A stretch of 32,917 nucleotides of DNA from Chloroflexota bacterium (GTDB lineage Bacteria > Chloroflexota > Anaerolineae > Anaerolineales > Villigracilaceae): positions 1-32,917 of the forward strand of contig JAGHYK010000004.1 of the NCBI GenBank assembly GCA_017743695.1, given 5' to 3'. Shown here in pieces: positions 1-8,060 of this stretch. Position numbers and translations under genes: made by a program. Below the pieces are notes generated by a model. The model was not told the origin of the DNA and made no database searches. It saw only the letters and a list, made by a program, of their open reading frames with translations. Every line of letters begins with the position of its first letter. Position 1 is the first letter of the stretch.

Positions 1-2473
1 CAGGCGTTGCGGTGGGCGCTTCGGTACTGGTCGCGGCAGGGGTTGGGGTAGCAGGCATCCAGCCAAAGGTGGAAGCAATTTGCAGGAAGACGGCGCTTTC
101 CAGGGCCTCATCGTAGAGCGGCAGCGGGGTCTCCAGCACACCAGGGTTGACGGATTTCAAAACGAAATCCAGGCTGACGCAAATACTACCCTGTTGGGTG
201 GAATAGGCAGTCCATTTATAAGTATGACCGGATATGCCCTCTTCACCAAATTGTTTCAAGAAGGGAATGCCGTTGAGGGTTATATTTTCAGTACCCCGCA
301 AGATGGAGCGGCTGGCCAATGGGCTTTGACAGACCTCCACGTTTTCGGCGACATGTACCTCCAGGTATTTTTCGCGCAGGTTGGTGGCGGTGTCAAACGG
401 GAGGGCCATATACAGATAGTTATCCGTTGCATTGCTGATCTGCGCAGCCGGCGGATAGCGGAAGAAGAAGCCGTAGCGAGTGTTGGTATAAGTGGGCCAA
501 CTGGCTGTAATGGGAGTGGGTGTGGGGGTGAGGGTAGGTGTGGGAGTGGGAGTGTAGGTAGCCGGCGGGGTGATGGGATTGGGGCGGAAGATGCGTGGAG
601 AGGCCCAAAGGGCGCGATCATTGTTTGCCGAGCCACTGGCCAGCAGGGTGAGGATGAAGCGCACGTTCTGCCCAACCAGAGGGGTGAGGTCTATATCTGC
701 TTTATAGACGCGACCCTCGTTGTTTTCGTACCATGTCCAGAAATTACTGATCAGACCGTTCATGGTCATGTAATCGAGGCGGAAGGTCACATAGCAGGGG
801 ATACCATACTCGCAGCCGACGGTGACCTGGAAACGATCACCGGGCTGGACCAGGAAGAAGGGGTAAATGCCCTGGATGTAGCCGTTGTAGCGATTTTGAG
901 GGAACGTCAGCAGCGCTGGCGCCAGGCTGCCATCTTCCAGTCTGGCTGAATCCAGACGCAGGACAAAGCCATTCGGATCGCCCTCACTTCCGGGACAGGG
1001 AAGCGCACCCGCTCCGCTTTTCCATTGAGCAGCGCAGACATTGGCGAGAAAATCGTAACCACCAGCAGGGGCTTCGCCGCTGACTTTGATGCTCACCCAG
1101 AAGGGAAGATCCGCATTCGGGCCGATGCCGAAAAGCCTTCCCGATGCGTTTTGCAGAATCCACGAGCCGCGATATTCCCCTCCAGAGGGTGGGGCAATCA
1201 TGTTGACGCTGAGGTCAACCGTCTGGCCAGGGAAGACCGACCAGGGCAGATTCACGACGGTTGGCGCGCTCATCCGTTCGCCGCTGTAGAATACCAGACG
1301 GTAAGCAGTGGTCCAGGTGCACCAGCCAGAATTGCGCAACCGCCAGGTTTTGGTGAAACTGGTGCCGGGCGCCAGAAGCGTGCCATCGGGGATGGTTACA
1401 TCGCTGATAAAGGTGGCCCTATCGCAGCCGGCGGGCGCGATGGTGGGAAGCGGCGTATCGAACGGCGTTGCGGTGGGAGTGAGTGGCGGCAGAGGGGTGA
1501 GGGTGGGGGGTGGCGCTGGGGGCGTTCCGCTTCCCAGGCGGACGATGCGCGGCGCGCCCCAGATGGCACGATCCCCATTGGGGGAACCGTTCGAGAGCAG
1601 GGTGAGGATGAAGCGAACCTTTTGCCCGGCCAGGGGAGTTAAGTTCACGTTGGCGCGGTAAAAACGGCCTTCGTATCTTTCTACCCACGACCAGAGCGTG
1701 CGTACCGCACCACTGCTGGTCATATATTCGAGGCGAAACGTCACATAGCAACGGGTTGCCCCGAATTCACAGTTCACCAGGCTTTGAAAATAGTCACCAG
1801 CCTGAACGGAAAATTCGGGATAAATGGCCTGAATGTAGCCGAAATACCGGTTTTGGGGAACAGCCAGCAGGCCGGGTTCAATATCCACGGTATCCCCTTC
1901 CAGGTGGGGATTGTCCAGACGGAGGGCATAGCCGCGATAGTCTCCGGGTGTACCGGGGAAGGGCAAGGGACCGGCGCCGCTTCTCCACAGGGCATAGGGG
2001 GCATTGGCGACGAAATCAAAAATCACGGCACTGCTATCGGCGACGTTGATGTCCACCCAAAAGGGATCATTGCCGGAAGCGCCGATGCCAAACCTGACGC
2101 CTGCGCTGTTGCTGAGCTTCCACAGGCCGCGGTAATGGCCAATCGCTTTGGGGGCGATCAGATTGACGGAGAGATCCACCATCTGTCCGGGGGCGACCGA
2201 GACGGGAAGGCGCACATAGGCCGGAGCGCCGAGGGAATCGCCCCCCACAAGCACCAGCCGATAGGAAGTTGTCCACGTGCAACTGCCGACGTTCATCAGC
2301 CGCCAGGTTTTGGTAAACGTTGCTCCGGGGGAAAGGGTCGTCCCATCCGGGATGGTGAGATCGGCCACAAACTGAGCCTGGTCACAGGCTGTTTGTGCCG
2401 TAATGCTCGCTAAACTTTGGGTTGCCAGCAAACTCGCCACCAGCAGGGCAAAGAAAAATTTTGGGAAGCCCAT
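1..2473 (-). CDS. Secreted NBR1-Ig-like domain protein, partial (runs off left edge)
   Basis: Reading leftward from the ATG at 2473, the frame stays open for 824 codons to the window edge, so the C-terminus is missing. The start is preceded by AGGAG at 5-nt spacing. Residues 1-24 form a signal peptide (hydrophobic FFFALLVASLLA core). Two tandem units follow, at about 25-310 and 345-635. Each begins with an NBR1-Ig-like domain (shared features: PDGT..PG..FTKTWRL.N.G.CTWT, a P..V.PGQ.VDLSVN strand, then YRG.W.L.N) and continues with a second beta-rich module ending in a DRA.WG/AxPRI segment. Thr/Pro-rich linkers separate the units. A third, unrelated domain of about 140 residues starts near 661 (PTYTNTRYGFFFRYPP), a pattern seen in small PsbP-like extracellular domains, followed by another Thr/Pro linker. 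Such proteins are common in Anaerolineae; the role is probably extracellular binding or surface display, which is inference. Confidence 0.85.
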   Translation of the reverse strand, partial: MGFPKFFFALLVASLLATQSLASITAQTACDQAQFVADLTIPDGTTLSPGATFTKTWRLMNVGSCTWTTSYRLVLVGGDSLGAPAYVRLPVSVAPGQMVDLSVNLIAPKAIGHYRGLWKLSNSAGVRFGIGASGNDPFWVDINVADSSAVIFDFVANAPYALWRSGAGPLPFPGTPGDYRGYALRLDNPHLEGDTVDIEPGLLAVPQNRYFGYIQAIYPEFSVQAGDYFQSLVNCEFGATRCYVTFRLEYMTSSGAVRTLWSWVERYEGRFYRANVNLTPLAGQKVRFILTLLSNGSPNGDRAIWGAPRIVRLGSGTPPAPPPTLTPLPPLTPTATPFDTPLPTIAPAGCDRATFISDVTIPDGTLLAPGTSFTKTWRLRNSGWCTWTTAYRLVFYSGERMSAPTVVNLPWSVFPGQTVDLSVNMIAPPSGGEYRGSWILQNASGRLFGIGPNADLPFWVSIKVSGEAPAGGYDFLANVCAAQWKSGAGALPCPGSEGDPNGFVLRLDSARLEDGSLAPALLTFPQNRYNGYIQGIYPFFLVQPGDRFQVTVGCEYGIPCYVTFRLDYMTMNGLISNFWTWYENNEGRVYKADIDLTPLVGQNVRFILTLLASGSANNDRALWASPRIFRPNPITPPATYTPTPTPTLTPTPTPITASWPTYTNTRYGFFFRYPPAAQISNATDNYLYMALPFDTATNLREKYLEVHVAENVEVCQSPLASRSILRGTENITLNGIPFLKQFGEEGISGHTYKWTAYSTQQGSICVSLDFVLKSVNPGVLETPLPLYDEALESAVFLQIASTFGWMPATPTPAATSTEAPTATP

Positions 2474-2480
2474 ATGCTCT

Positions 2481-2509
2481 CCTGATCGATCAGGGTAGGA
2501 AACCTGATC
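2481..2509 (-). promoter_or_regulatory. Alternating GATCAGG/CCTGATC elements in the leader of the NBR1-Ig gene
   Basis: Read on the minus strand, GATCAGG, an 8-nt gap, CCTGATC and GATCAGG occur in order, the last merging into the ribosome binding site AGGAG. The middle element can pair with either flanking copy, so two mutually exclusive hairpins are possible, and the second would cover part of the ribosome binding site. CCTGATC-GATCAGG is also a perfect 14-bp DNA palindrome and could instead be a protein operator. A second perfect inverted repeat (CAGTAC-caat-GTACTG) lies at 2512-2527. Confidence 0.45.
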
Positions 2510-2544
2510 CTCAGTACCAATGTACTGGAAGGTGGCTGTGTCAA

Positions 2545-2853
2545 ACTTGCAATTTCATTACAGTTTTTCTTAACCGTCAGCCTTTCTTTCTGGAAGCCTG
2601 TTCTGAGTTTTCTCTTTCACCTCGTAGTTGACTCTAAATGTGCACCTTGAAAGCTGGTCGCTGAATTTGTTGCTCGCAATCAGACCGTGGAAGAGTGAAG
2701 AGGCCAGCAAAGAGTTTTACAGGCTGGCAGAGCAGTTCTTCGGCCCGCCAATCGGTGACAGCAACAATCGCGAGAAATACCATCGCCGTTATCCGCCTGG
2801 AGTTCCTTACACGCCGAATTGCCCAACGTTGGGCGCGCGGCCTTGCGAAAACC
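2545..2853. other. Intergenic stretch without a convincing gene
   Basis: Between the leader of the NBR1-Ig gene and the tRNA promoter I see no supported gene. An open frame on the plus strand from 2628 runs through both promoter and tRNA-Gly and shows no recognisable motif. A TTGACA on the minus strand at 2544-2539 could be the -35 of the NBR1-Ig gene, but no good -10 lies at the right distance. Confidence 0.5.
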
Positions 2854-2881
2854 TTGCCACACTGTGGAAATCGGTTATAAT
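2854..2881 (+). promoter_or_regulatory. Promoter of the tRNA-Gly / tRNA-Ile2 unit
   Basis: TTGCCA (2854-2859) and a perfect TATAAT (2876-2881) are separated by 16 nt. Initiation near 2888 would give a leader of about 80 nt before tRNA-Gly. The leader contains a small CCACC/GGTGG palindrome. No other plus-strand promoter is evident before the following protein gene. Confidence 0.65.
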
Positions 2882-2967
2882 AACGTCAGCTCTCGGAAAA
2901 TTAGATCCCAAAAGCAATAAAACCACCCCACCGGTGGCGGTCATAGCATATGCACCCCCCATATCTT

Positions 2968-3039
2968 GCGGGCGTCGCCAAGCGGTAAGGCATCAGCCTT
3001 CCAAGCTGACATTCGCGGGTTCGAATCCCGTCGCCCGCT
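2968..3039 (+). tRNA. tRNA-Gly (TCC)
   Basis: The acceptor stem GCGGGCG/CGCCCGC pairs perfectly with discriminator T, which is typical of bacterial tRNA-Gly. The anticodon loop CTTCCAA gives anticodon TCC, and the T arm carries GGTTCGAATCC. CCA is not encoded. A run of seven T follows directly. The next tRNA lies 24 nt downstream on the same strand. Confidence 0.95.
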
Positions 3040-3063
3040 CTTTTTTTCGAGGGGAACACTGGC

Positions 3064-3136
3064 GGGCCCATAGCTCAGTGGTAAGAGCAGGCGACTCATA
3101 ATCGCTCGGTCGCAGGTTCGAATCCTGCTGGGCCCA
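3064..3136 (+). tRNA. tRNA with CAT anticodon, most likely tRNA-Ile2 (lysidine-modified)
   Basis: The acceptor stem GGGCCCA/TGGGCCC is perfect, with discriminator A. The anticodon loop is CTCATAA (anticodon CAT), and CCA is not encoded. The anticodon-arm region (GCAGGCGACTCATAATCGCT) closely resembles the E. coli AUA-decoding tRNA-Ile2 as I remember it, rather than elongator or initiator tRNA-Met. The Ile2 identity requires TilS modification of C34 and is an inference; elongator Met is the alternative. The ribosome binding site of the next gene starts 6 nt after the tRNA. Confidence 0.85.
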
Positions 3137-3152
3137 TTCCCCAGGAGGGGCT

Positions 3153-5039
3153 ATGCCATTTTATTCTGTTGCTGCCAGCGGTCACACGCATGTCATCTTG
3201 CTTCTGAATATGCGGCGCTTTCTCTCCCAGGATGAGCGCAATCGTCAACGCTTTGAAAGTCTGCGCGGGACAGATACCCTCCACCAGATTATCCAGGAGT
3301 GGAGAAAAAACCTGAGTTCCCAGTGTACCTTCTCTATTCTGCAGCAGACTGGGAACGAGATACCGGACGAAGAGACAATGACCCCCGAGGAGATTGGTTT
3401 CGCCACGGGGGTTTTTCGTTCCATTGCTCGAGAGCGGTATTTCGATCCCGTTTACAAGGTGAACAAAGAGGCGTTCAAATTTCCCCCCGATCTGGTAGCA
3501 AACCTGCAATTCAAGAAACTGTTTCTCCCTGTCTGGGAGCGCTGGGAGGTCTATATCCGGCCGAGCATGACGGGCTTTTTCGTCGTCCGCCTGACCTGGC
3601 ATTATCCAAAGCCGCGCTCCCTTCTGCAAATTGCCCGTGAAACCCATCGCCTGCAATCCCCCTTTGATGTTCCGAGTGCCTTGCAGTGGCGGGAGAAGGC
3701 ACGTCGGGAGTATGCCGACGATCCGGAGCGCCTGGAGCGAACGGAACGCTCGATCTCTTGCCTTTTGAAGTGGCTGGGCGCTGAGGAAGAAGCGGATGGT
3801 GTGCCTGTTTACTATCCGGTGCACTGGCGGCTGGCGATGGAAGTGATTAATGAGTTTGTGCGCGTGCTTTCCCCAAAAATCTCATATTCCTCTGGCAGGG
3901 AGTCCGCAGAGATCCCACTGGCGGAGGCCCCTATCAGCCCCTCCATTCCCCTGCACGATATTTATATCCTTCACCATTTCGACAGGCTCTACGTGCCATC
4001 TCTGGAGGCGCATAAAGCCGGAGGCAGCGAGGCGCCATCTTCTGGAGCGCGCAAAGCGTCCCCTCCCGATCCGATGCGCCAGGTCCCGGTGAATATCATA
4101 CGAAATTCAAAAATCGTACGCAATCAATTGACGAACCTGCTGGAAGGGAGTCTCTTGCGCCCCCTGGGCGATCCTCAAAAGCCGGCAGATGCTTCGGATG
4201 AGTTACTTTTTGAGTTTCCTTCGCCGCGCTGGAAACTGGCGGATGAGCTTTTGGAACGCAATCTCGCCACCTGGAGCGACGAATTCTGTATTCTGGGGCC
4301 GAGACTGGGAATCATCATCCCTTCGCAAAAATATGAGGGGTACGAGCTGGGCGTTTCCACCCTGCCCAAACCCACGCTTAAAGTGAAATATTCTCGTTAC
4401 TGGGAGGCCATTGAGCGCCTGGTGGAATTTGTCTTTGAGACGCGGGTGTTGGCCCAACTGATCGAGAGCGATAGCTATCGCTTGCTTCAGGATATGGCGA
4501 ATAAGCTCGAAGAAGTGCGCCAGGATATGTACCGGGGAAACGTTAGGGTGGATGAAACGCTCAGAGACCATGCCATCCGCGCGGCGCACCTCATGCGCCT
4601 TTCAGCGCTTGTCCAGAGCCTGGCGCATCCGTTTTTCTGGAGCCGCGCCGAGTACGCAGCCCGCAAAGCCCAGTCTCTGATCGAAGAGCTGGACATGCCG
4701 CGCATCCTGGAGCACATTCAACACAACATCGAAAAAGTGAGCGATCTGGCCTCCCATGTGGATGAGATTTACGTCGCCGACCTGGCGGAACAAAGTAACC
4801 GCCGGGCCACTCTTCTTTCCGTTGTACTGGCGGCTGTCTCCCTGACTCTGGTGGTGCTGATGATCCCTTCCTTCCTGCAAGATTTGACGCAATTTTTCGA
4901 CCCCGACAAGAAGGGTTTGTACATTTTCCTTGCCGCTATCTGTGCCCTACCTCAAATTGTTTTTTCTGCCTGGATGCTGTTTAAGACCTTTCGCAGACCC
5001 TGTCGTATCTTTTCAATCATCAATGAGCTGTTAGACTGA
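3153..5039 (+). CDS. Membrane-anchored protein of unknown function, cotranscribed with tRNAs
   Basis: I do not recognise this 628-aa protein. It starts at an ATG just after AGGAGGGG (3143-3150), only 17 nt after the tRNA-Ile2 gene, with no promoter or terminator visible between. Residues 1-550 are soluble and rich in charged helices, with aromatic segments (WERWEVYIRPS near 130, WSDEFCILGPRLGIIIPS near 375). A low-complexity Ala/Ser/Pro linker lies near 290-312. A long helical stretch (about 420-550) leads into two C-terminal transmembrane segments at about 553-575 and 589-611, followed by a basic tail. The layout, a large cytosolic part with helices feeding into a C-terminal hairpin of two membrane helices, recalls CorA or RMND1/DUF155-like proteins. 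There is no GMN motif, so ion transport is not supported. Confidence 0.8.
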   Translation: MPFYSVAASGHTHVILLLNMRRFLSQDERNRQRFESLRGTDTLHQIIQEWRKNLSSQCTFSILQQTGNEIPDEETMTPEEIGFATGVFRSIARERYFDPVYKVNKEAFKFPPDLVANLQFKKLFLPVWERWEVYIRPSMTGFFVVRLTWHYPKPRSLLQIARETHRLQSPFDVPSALQWREKARREYADDPERLERTERSISCLLKWLGAEEEADGVPVYYPVHWRLAMEVINEFVRVLSPKISYSSGRESAEIPLAEAPISPSIPLHDIYILHHFDRLYVPSLEAHKAGGSEAPSSGARKASPPDPMRQVPVNIIRNSKIVRNQLTNLLEGSLLRPLGDPQKPADASDELLFEFPSPRWKLADELLERNLATWSDEFCILGPRLGIIIPSQKYEGYELGVSTLPKPTLKVKYSRYWEAIERLVEFVFETRVLAQLIESDSYRLLQDMANKLEEVRQDMYRGNVRVDETLRDHAIRAAHLMRLSALVQSLAHPFFWSRAEYAARKAQSLIEELDMPRILEHIQHNIEKVSDLASHVDEIYVADLAEQSNRRATLLSVVLAAVSLTLVVLMIPSFLQDLTQFFDPDKKGLYIFLAAICALPQIVFSAWMLFKTFRRPCRIFSIINELLD

Positions 5040-5146
5040 TTCCAGTTCCAGGGTGCTTGTCTTTTAGCTCGTAGAAGTATGGGTGGTCCGAATGGGGAAA
5101 TTCTATCAAGAGGGTAACTGTTCAGTCTTGCATCAAAACGGTTGGG

Positions 5147-5255
5147 TATGTCATTGCGAGGAGCGTTCTTTGCGACGAAGCAATCCCCAGGCGGTCAATC
5201 TGGCCTGATAAATGGGAGATTGCTTCGCCAGAAAACGGCTCGCCATGATATGGCT
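5147..5255 (+). repeat. Dispersed palindromic repeat, full-length copy
   Basis: The left arm (5147-5191) contains GTCATTGCGAGGAGCG and CGACGAAGCAATCCCC. After a spacer of about 25 nt, the right arm (about 5215-5255) carries the imperfect inverse (GAGATTGCTTCG...GGCTCGCCATGATATGG). The unit could fold as a long hairpin and lies just beyond the end of the exopolysaccharide cluster, where it may act as a transcript end. Near-identical left arms recur at 11940 and 26972. Confidence 0.8.
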
Positions 5256-5265
5256 GAACAGTTAC

Positions 5266-6858
5266 TCAAGAGGATGCTTCCAGCGGCGCCTGTAGCTTCT
5301 CTTGAGAAAGCACCTCTGAAAGCCAATGGTCCTCTTCTGGATGGAGCAGGCGCATCAGGCCTTCGTGCTTCAGGAAGGCGACATTGCTATAGAGGGGATT
5401 GCGGTAATCGTCAATTTTTCCGCTGCGGATGGCCTCGATGACCTGCAAAATGCCCTGCTCCAGCGTCCACTGCGGTTGAAAACCAAGCACATCTCGAATC
5501 TTGTTGAAGCTGACCCAGTAGTTTCGCCGGTCGGTGCTTTCCTGGGAGTGCACAATGCGCGCTGTGGGCACAAGACGCTGGATCATTTCCCCCACCTGGT
5601 TGATGGTGTAGTTTTGCTCGTTGGAGCCAACGTTGAAAATCTGATTGCGGACAAGCTCCCTGGGCGCTTCCAGCGCCAGCAGGATGGCCCGCGCCGCATC
5701 CTCGACGTGTACAAACGGTCGCCACTGATTGCCGCCAAAGATGGTGATTTCCTGATCAATGACCGCTTTCGCAGCCAGCAGGTTTACCACCAGGTCAAAT
5801 CGAGGGCGGCCAGAGATGCCGTAGATGGTGCCAAAGCGCAGAATGATCGGCGTAAAGCGATCATCCGCCATCTTGAGCAGCACGCGTTCTGAGGCGATCT
5901 TGGTGCGGGCATAGAGGGAAACCGGGCGCAGTTCGGAGCGCTCATCGAGCTTTTCCTCACTGGCGCCATAGACGGAGCAGGTGCTGGCAAAGATGAAGGG
6001 CCCCACGCCGCTGCCTTTGGCCACCTCGGCGATCATGCGCGTCGCCATCAGGTTGATCTCGATGGTTAATTGCTCGTTCAAGGCGCAGGCCGGATCACCG
6101 ACCAGTCCCCCCAGGTGGATCACCGCGTCCATGTTCTGCATGGCCTGCACCACTTTCTCCACTTTGCGGAAATCCTCCTGCATGATTTCCAGGTTCGGGT
6201 GGTCCAGCCATTCACGGATCGGCTCTGTGCCGTAGATCAGGAGGTCGAGCAGGCGCACGCGGTAGCCTGCTTTCAGGAGATGGGGCAGCAGCGCCGAGCC
6301 GATGTAGCCAGCGCCGCCGATCACGAGCACGTTCTCGATCTTCCGGCGCGGCGTCGCTTCAATCTCCGTGCGCGTGATGCGCTTCCAGATCGTGGACCAG
6401 ACTCGCGCCCCGACCAGCAAAAGGACGCTCAAAGCCCAGGAAAGGATCAGAGCGCCTCGCGGGAAATTAAGCACCTCTTTGAGGTTGCCAAGCCAGTCGC
6501 TCTGCGCCAGGTAGGTCAGGAAACCGAAGAGAACATAGGCCATGCTGACCGCCTGGAAAACGATCAGCACCTTATAGCGCCCGCGATAGAAGCGACCGTA
6601 GGTATAAAAACCACTGGCCGCAAAGATGAGCAGCGAAAGCAGGGTGAACAACCAGGCGTTGTTCAGGTAGATGCGCTCATAATAGAGCAGGATGACGCGA
6701 TAGGGCGCCGCATCCGGTTGATCATCGGCGATCAGCCACAGGAAGCGCACGATCAGCGAGGTGACCAGGGCCAGGTTGATCAGCAGGGCATCGGCCACCA
6801 TGCGCACGATCCCCTGGATAGTTAACACCTTTTTCATCCAGCTAACGAATCCGCTCAT
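5266..6858 (-). CDS. Membrane-anchored NAD-dependent sugar epimerase/dehydratase (extended SDR fusion)
   Basis: This 530-aa protein combines an N-terminal membrane part (four hydrophobic segments near 21-43, 66-86, 97-117 and 136-155) with an extended short-chain dehydrogenase domain from about 175. The NAD-binding motif GGAGYIG is at 181-187, the active-site STCSVYG segment at 292-298, and YxxxK at Tyr316/Lys320. Motifs such as GTIYG, FVHVEDAA and FNVGS are typical of nucleotide-sugar epimerases. The membrane part resembles that of CapD/WbpM-type proteins, but the catalytic part reads as an RmlB/GalE-like extended SDR. The start overlaps the aminotransferase stop by four bases (ATGA), indicating translational coupling. 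It likely makes or modifies a nucleotide sugar at the membrane for exopolysaccharide; the substrate is unknown. Confidence 0.88.
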   Translation of the reverse strand: MSGFVSWMKKVLTIQGIVRMVADALLINLALVTSLIVRFLWLIADDQPDAAPYRVILLYYERIYLNNAWLFTLLSLLIFAASGFYTYGRFYRGRYKVLIVFQAVSMAYVLFGFLTYLAQSDWLGNLKEVLNFPRGALILSWALSVLLLVGARVWSTIWKRITRTEIEATPRRKIENVLVIGGAGYIGSALLPHLLKAGYRVRLLDLLIYGTEPIREWLDHPNLEIMQEDFRKVEKVVQAMQNMDAVIHLGGLVGDPACALNEQLTIEINLMATRMIAEVAKGSGVGPFIFASTCSVYGASEEKLDERSELRPVSLYARTKIASERVLLKMADDRFTPIILRFGTIYGISGRPRFDLVVNLLAAKAVIDQEITIFGGNQWRPFVHVEDAARAILLALEAPRELVRNQIFNVGSNEQNYTINQVGEMIQRLVPTARIVHSQESTDRRNYWVSFNKIRDVLGFQPQWTLEQGILQVIEAIRSGKIDDYRNPLYSNVAFLKHEGLMRLLHPEEDHWLSEVLSQEKLQAPLEASS

Positions 6859-8051
6859 TGGGAATTGAGTTTTTCGCGCACGCGACGGGCGTTCTCATAC
6901 AGGCGCTCAAAAGCCCGGCAGATTTTCCGCGCCACCTCTTCGCTCATATTCGACCACATCGGCAGACTCAGGCTGTTTTCGGAAAGCCAGTCTGTGTTGG
7001 GAAGCGGCCGACCATCGTAATACTGGCGATAGGCGGTCTGGCGATGGATCGGTGGATAGTAGTATTTACGCGTATCAATGTTTTCCGCAGCCAGCGCCAG
7101 AGCGATCTCATCACGGTTCAGGCCAAAAGCCTGGGGATCAATCATCAGGGAAAGCTCCCGATACGAATGGCGATCCCCCGGCCGCACTTTCTGGAAGTGG
7201 ATGCCAGGCAGGCGCCCGAGCAATTCCTGGAAGAGGGCGACCGTCTCGTTGCGATGACGGGCAGCCGCCTCCAGGCGCTTCAGGCTGTGCAGCCCCAGCA
7301 AGGCGTTGAATTCCGGCATTCGGGCATTCAGGCCAGGGAAGGCGCTATCGTAGTTTCCATCGTTGCCATATTCTCGTCCCATGCGGATCCGTTCGGCCAG
7401 TTCGTCATCATTGGTTGCCACAATGCCCCCTTCGCCCGTGATCAGGAGTTTGGTGGGGCTGAGGCTGAAAATTTGTGCATCTCCCTGCCGCCCGACCGGT
7501 TCCCCCTGATAGCGCGCGCCGAAGCCGTGGGCAGCATCGAAGATCAACTTCAGGCCGTGACGCGCGGCGACGCGCTGCAGGCCTTCAATATCCGCAGGGT
7601 TCCCGAACTGATGCACCGCCACAATGGCTACCGTTCGGGGTGTGATGGCCGCCTCAGCAGCAACCGCATCGAGGTTGTTCGTCTGGCGATCCACGTCCGC
7701 AAAGACCGGGCGCAGACCCGCCCACACGGCGGCGCTGGCGGTGGCCATGAAGGTGAAGCTCGGCAGGATCACTTCCCCTTCCAGCCCCAACGCTTTATGC
7801 ACCAACATCATGCCGGAGGTACAACTGGAAACGGCGATGGCATGTTTGACGCCCAGATGTTCAGCAATTTCCTGCTCAAACTGGCGCATCAGAGGGCCTT
7901 TGGTGACCATTCCGCTTTCCAGGATGCGCCGAATGCCTTCGCTCATCTCCTCAAACGCTGGCAAGACCGGGCGAACCATGGGGATTTTTTCAGCGAACAG
8001 CGGTTCGCCCCCCAGAATGGCAGGTAAGGTAGCTGAGGAATTTGTGCTCAT
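6855..8051 (-). CDS. DegT/DnrJ/EryC1/StrS family PLP-dependent sugar aminotransferase
   Basis: The 398-aa protein has the hallmarks of sugar aminotransferases acting on keto-sugar nucleotides: the substrate loop with SSCTSGMMLVHKAL (75-88), LPSFTFMATA (97-106), the cofactor-contacting Asp in FDAAHGFGA (Asp172), and the PLP lysine in SLSPTKLLITGEGG (Lys201). The family converts a 3- or 4-keto nucleotide sugar to an amino sugar, and the neighbouring epimerases could supply or use it. There is no Shine-Dalgarno sequence; instead TGGTATAAT lies nine bases before the ATG, predicting a nearly leaderless transcript that starts a new unit with the downstream epimerase. Confidence 0.92.
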   Translation of the reverse strand: MSTNSSATLPAILGGEPLFAEKIPMVRPVLPAFEEMSEGIRRILESGMVTKGPLMRQFEQEIAEHLGVKHAIAVSSCTSGMMLVHKALGLEGEVILPSFTFMATASAAVWAGLRPVFADVDRQTNNLDAVAAEAAITPRTVAIVAVHQFGNPADIEGLQRVAARHGLKLIFDAAHGFGARYQGEPVGRQGDAQIFSLSPTKLLITGEGGIVATNDDELAERIRMGREYGNDGNYDSAFPGLNARMPEFNALLGLHSLKRLEAAARHRNETVALFQELLGRLPGIHFQKVRPGDRHSYRELSLMIDPQAFGLNRDEIALALAAENIDTRKYYYPPIHRQTAYRQYYDGRPLPNTDWLSENSLSLPMWSNMSEEVARKICRAFERLYENARRVREKLNSQ

Positions 8052-8060
8052 AGCGCAAGC

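Noticed and set aside
2628-3101. 157-codon open frame on the plus strand
   Set aside because: It runs through the tRNA promoter, tRNA-Gly and part of the second tRNA, has no ribosome site and no recognisable motif.
3064-3136. CAT tRNA as initiator or elongator tRNA-Met
   Set aside because: The anticodon arm resembles tRNA-Ile2 better. Initiator features (unpaired first acceptor pair, three G:C pairs before the loop) are absent. Elongator Met is kept as an alternative only.
3153-5039. CorA-type magnesium channel
   Set aside because: Two C-terminal membrane helices are present but the GMN signature is missing and the soluble part does not match.
1-5039. Integrated mobile element at the tRNA locus
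   Set aside because: No integrase, transposase or duplicated tRNA end was seen around 2968-3136 or within the following gene.
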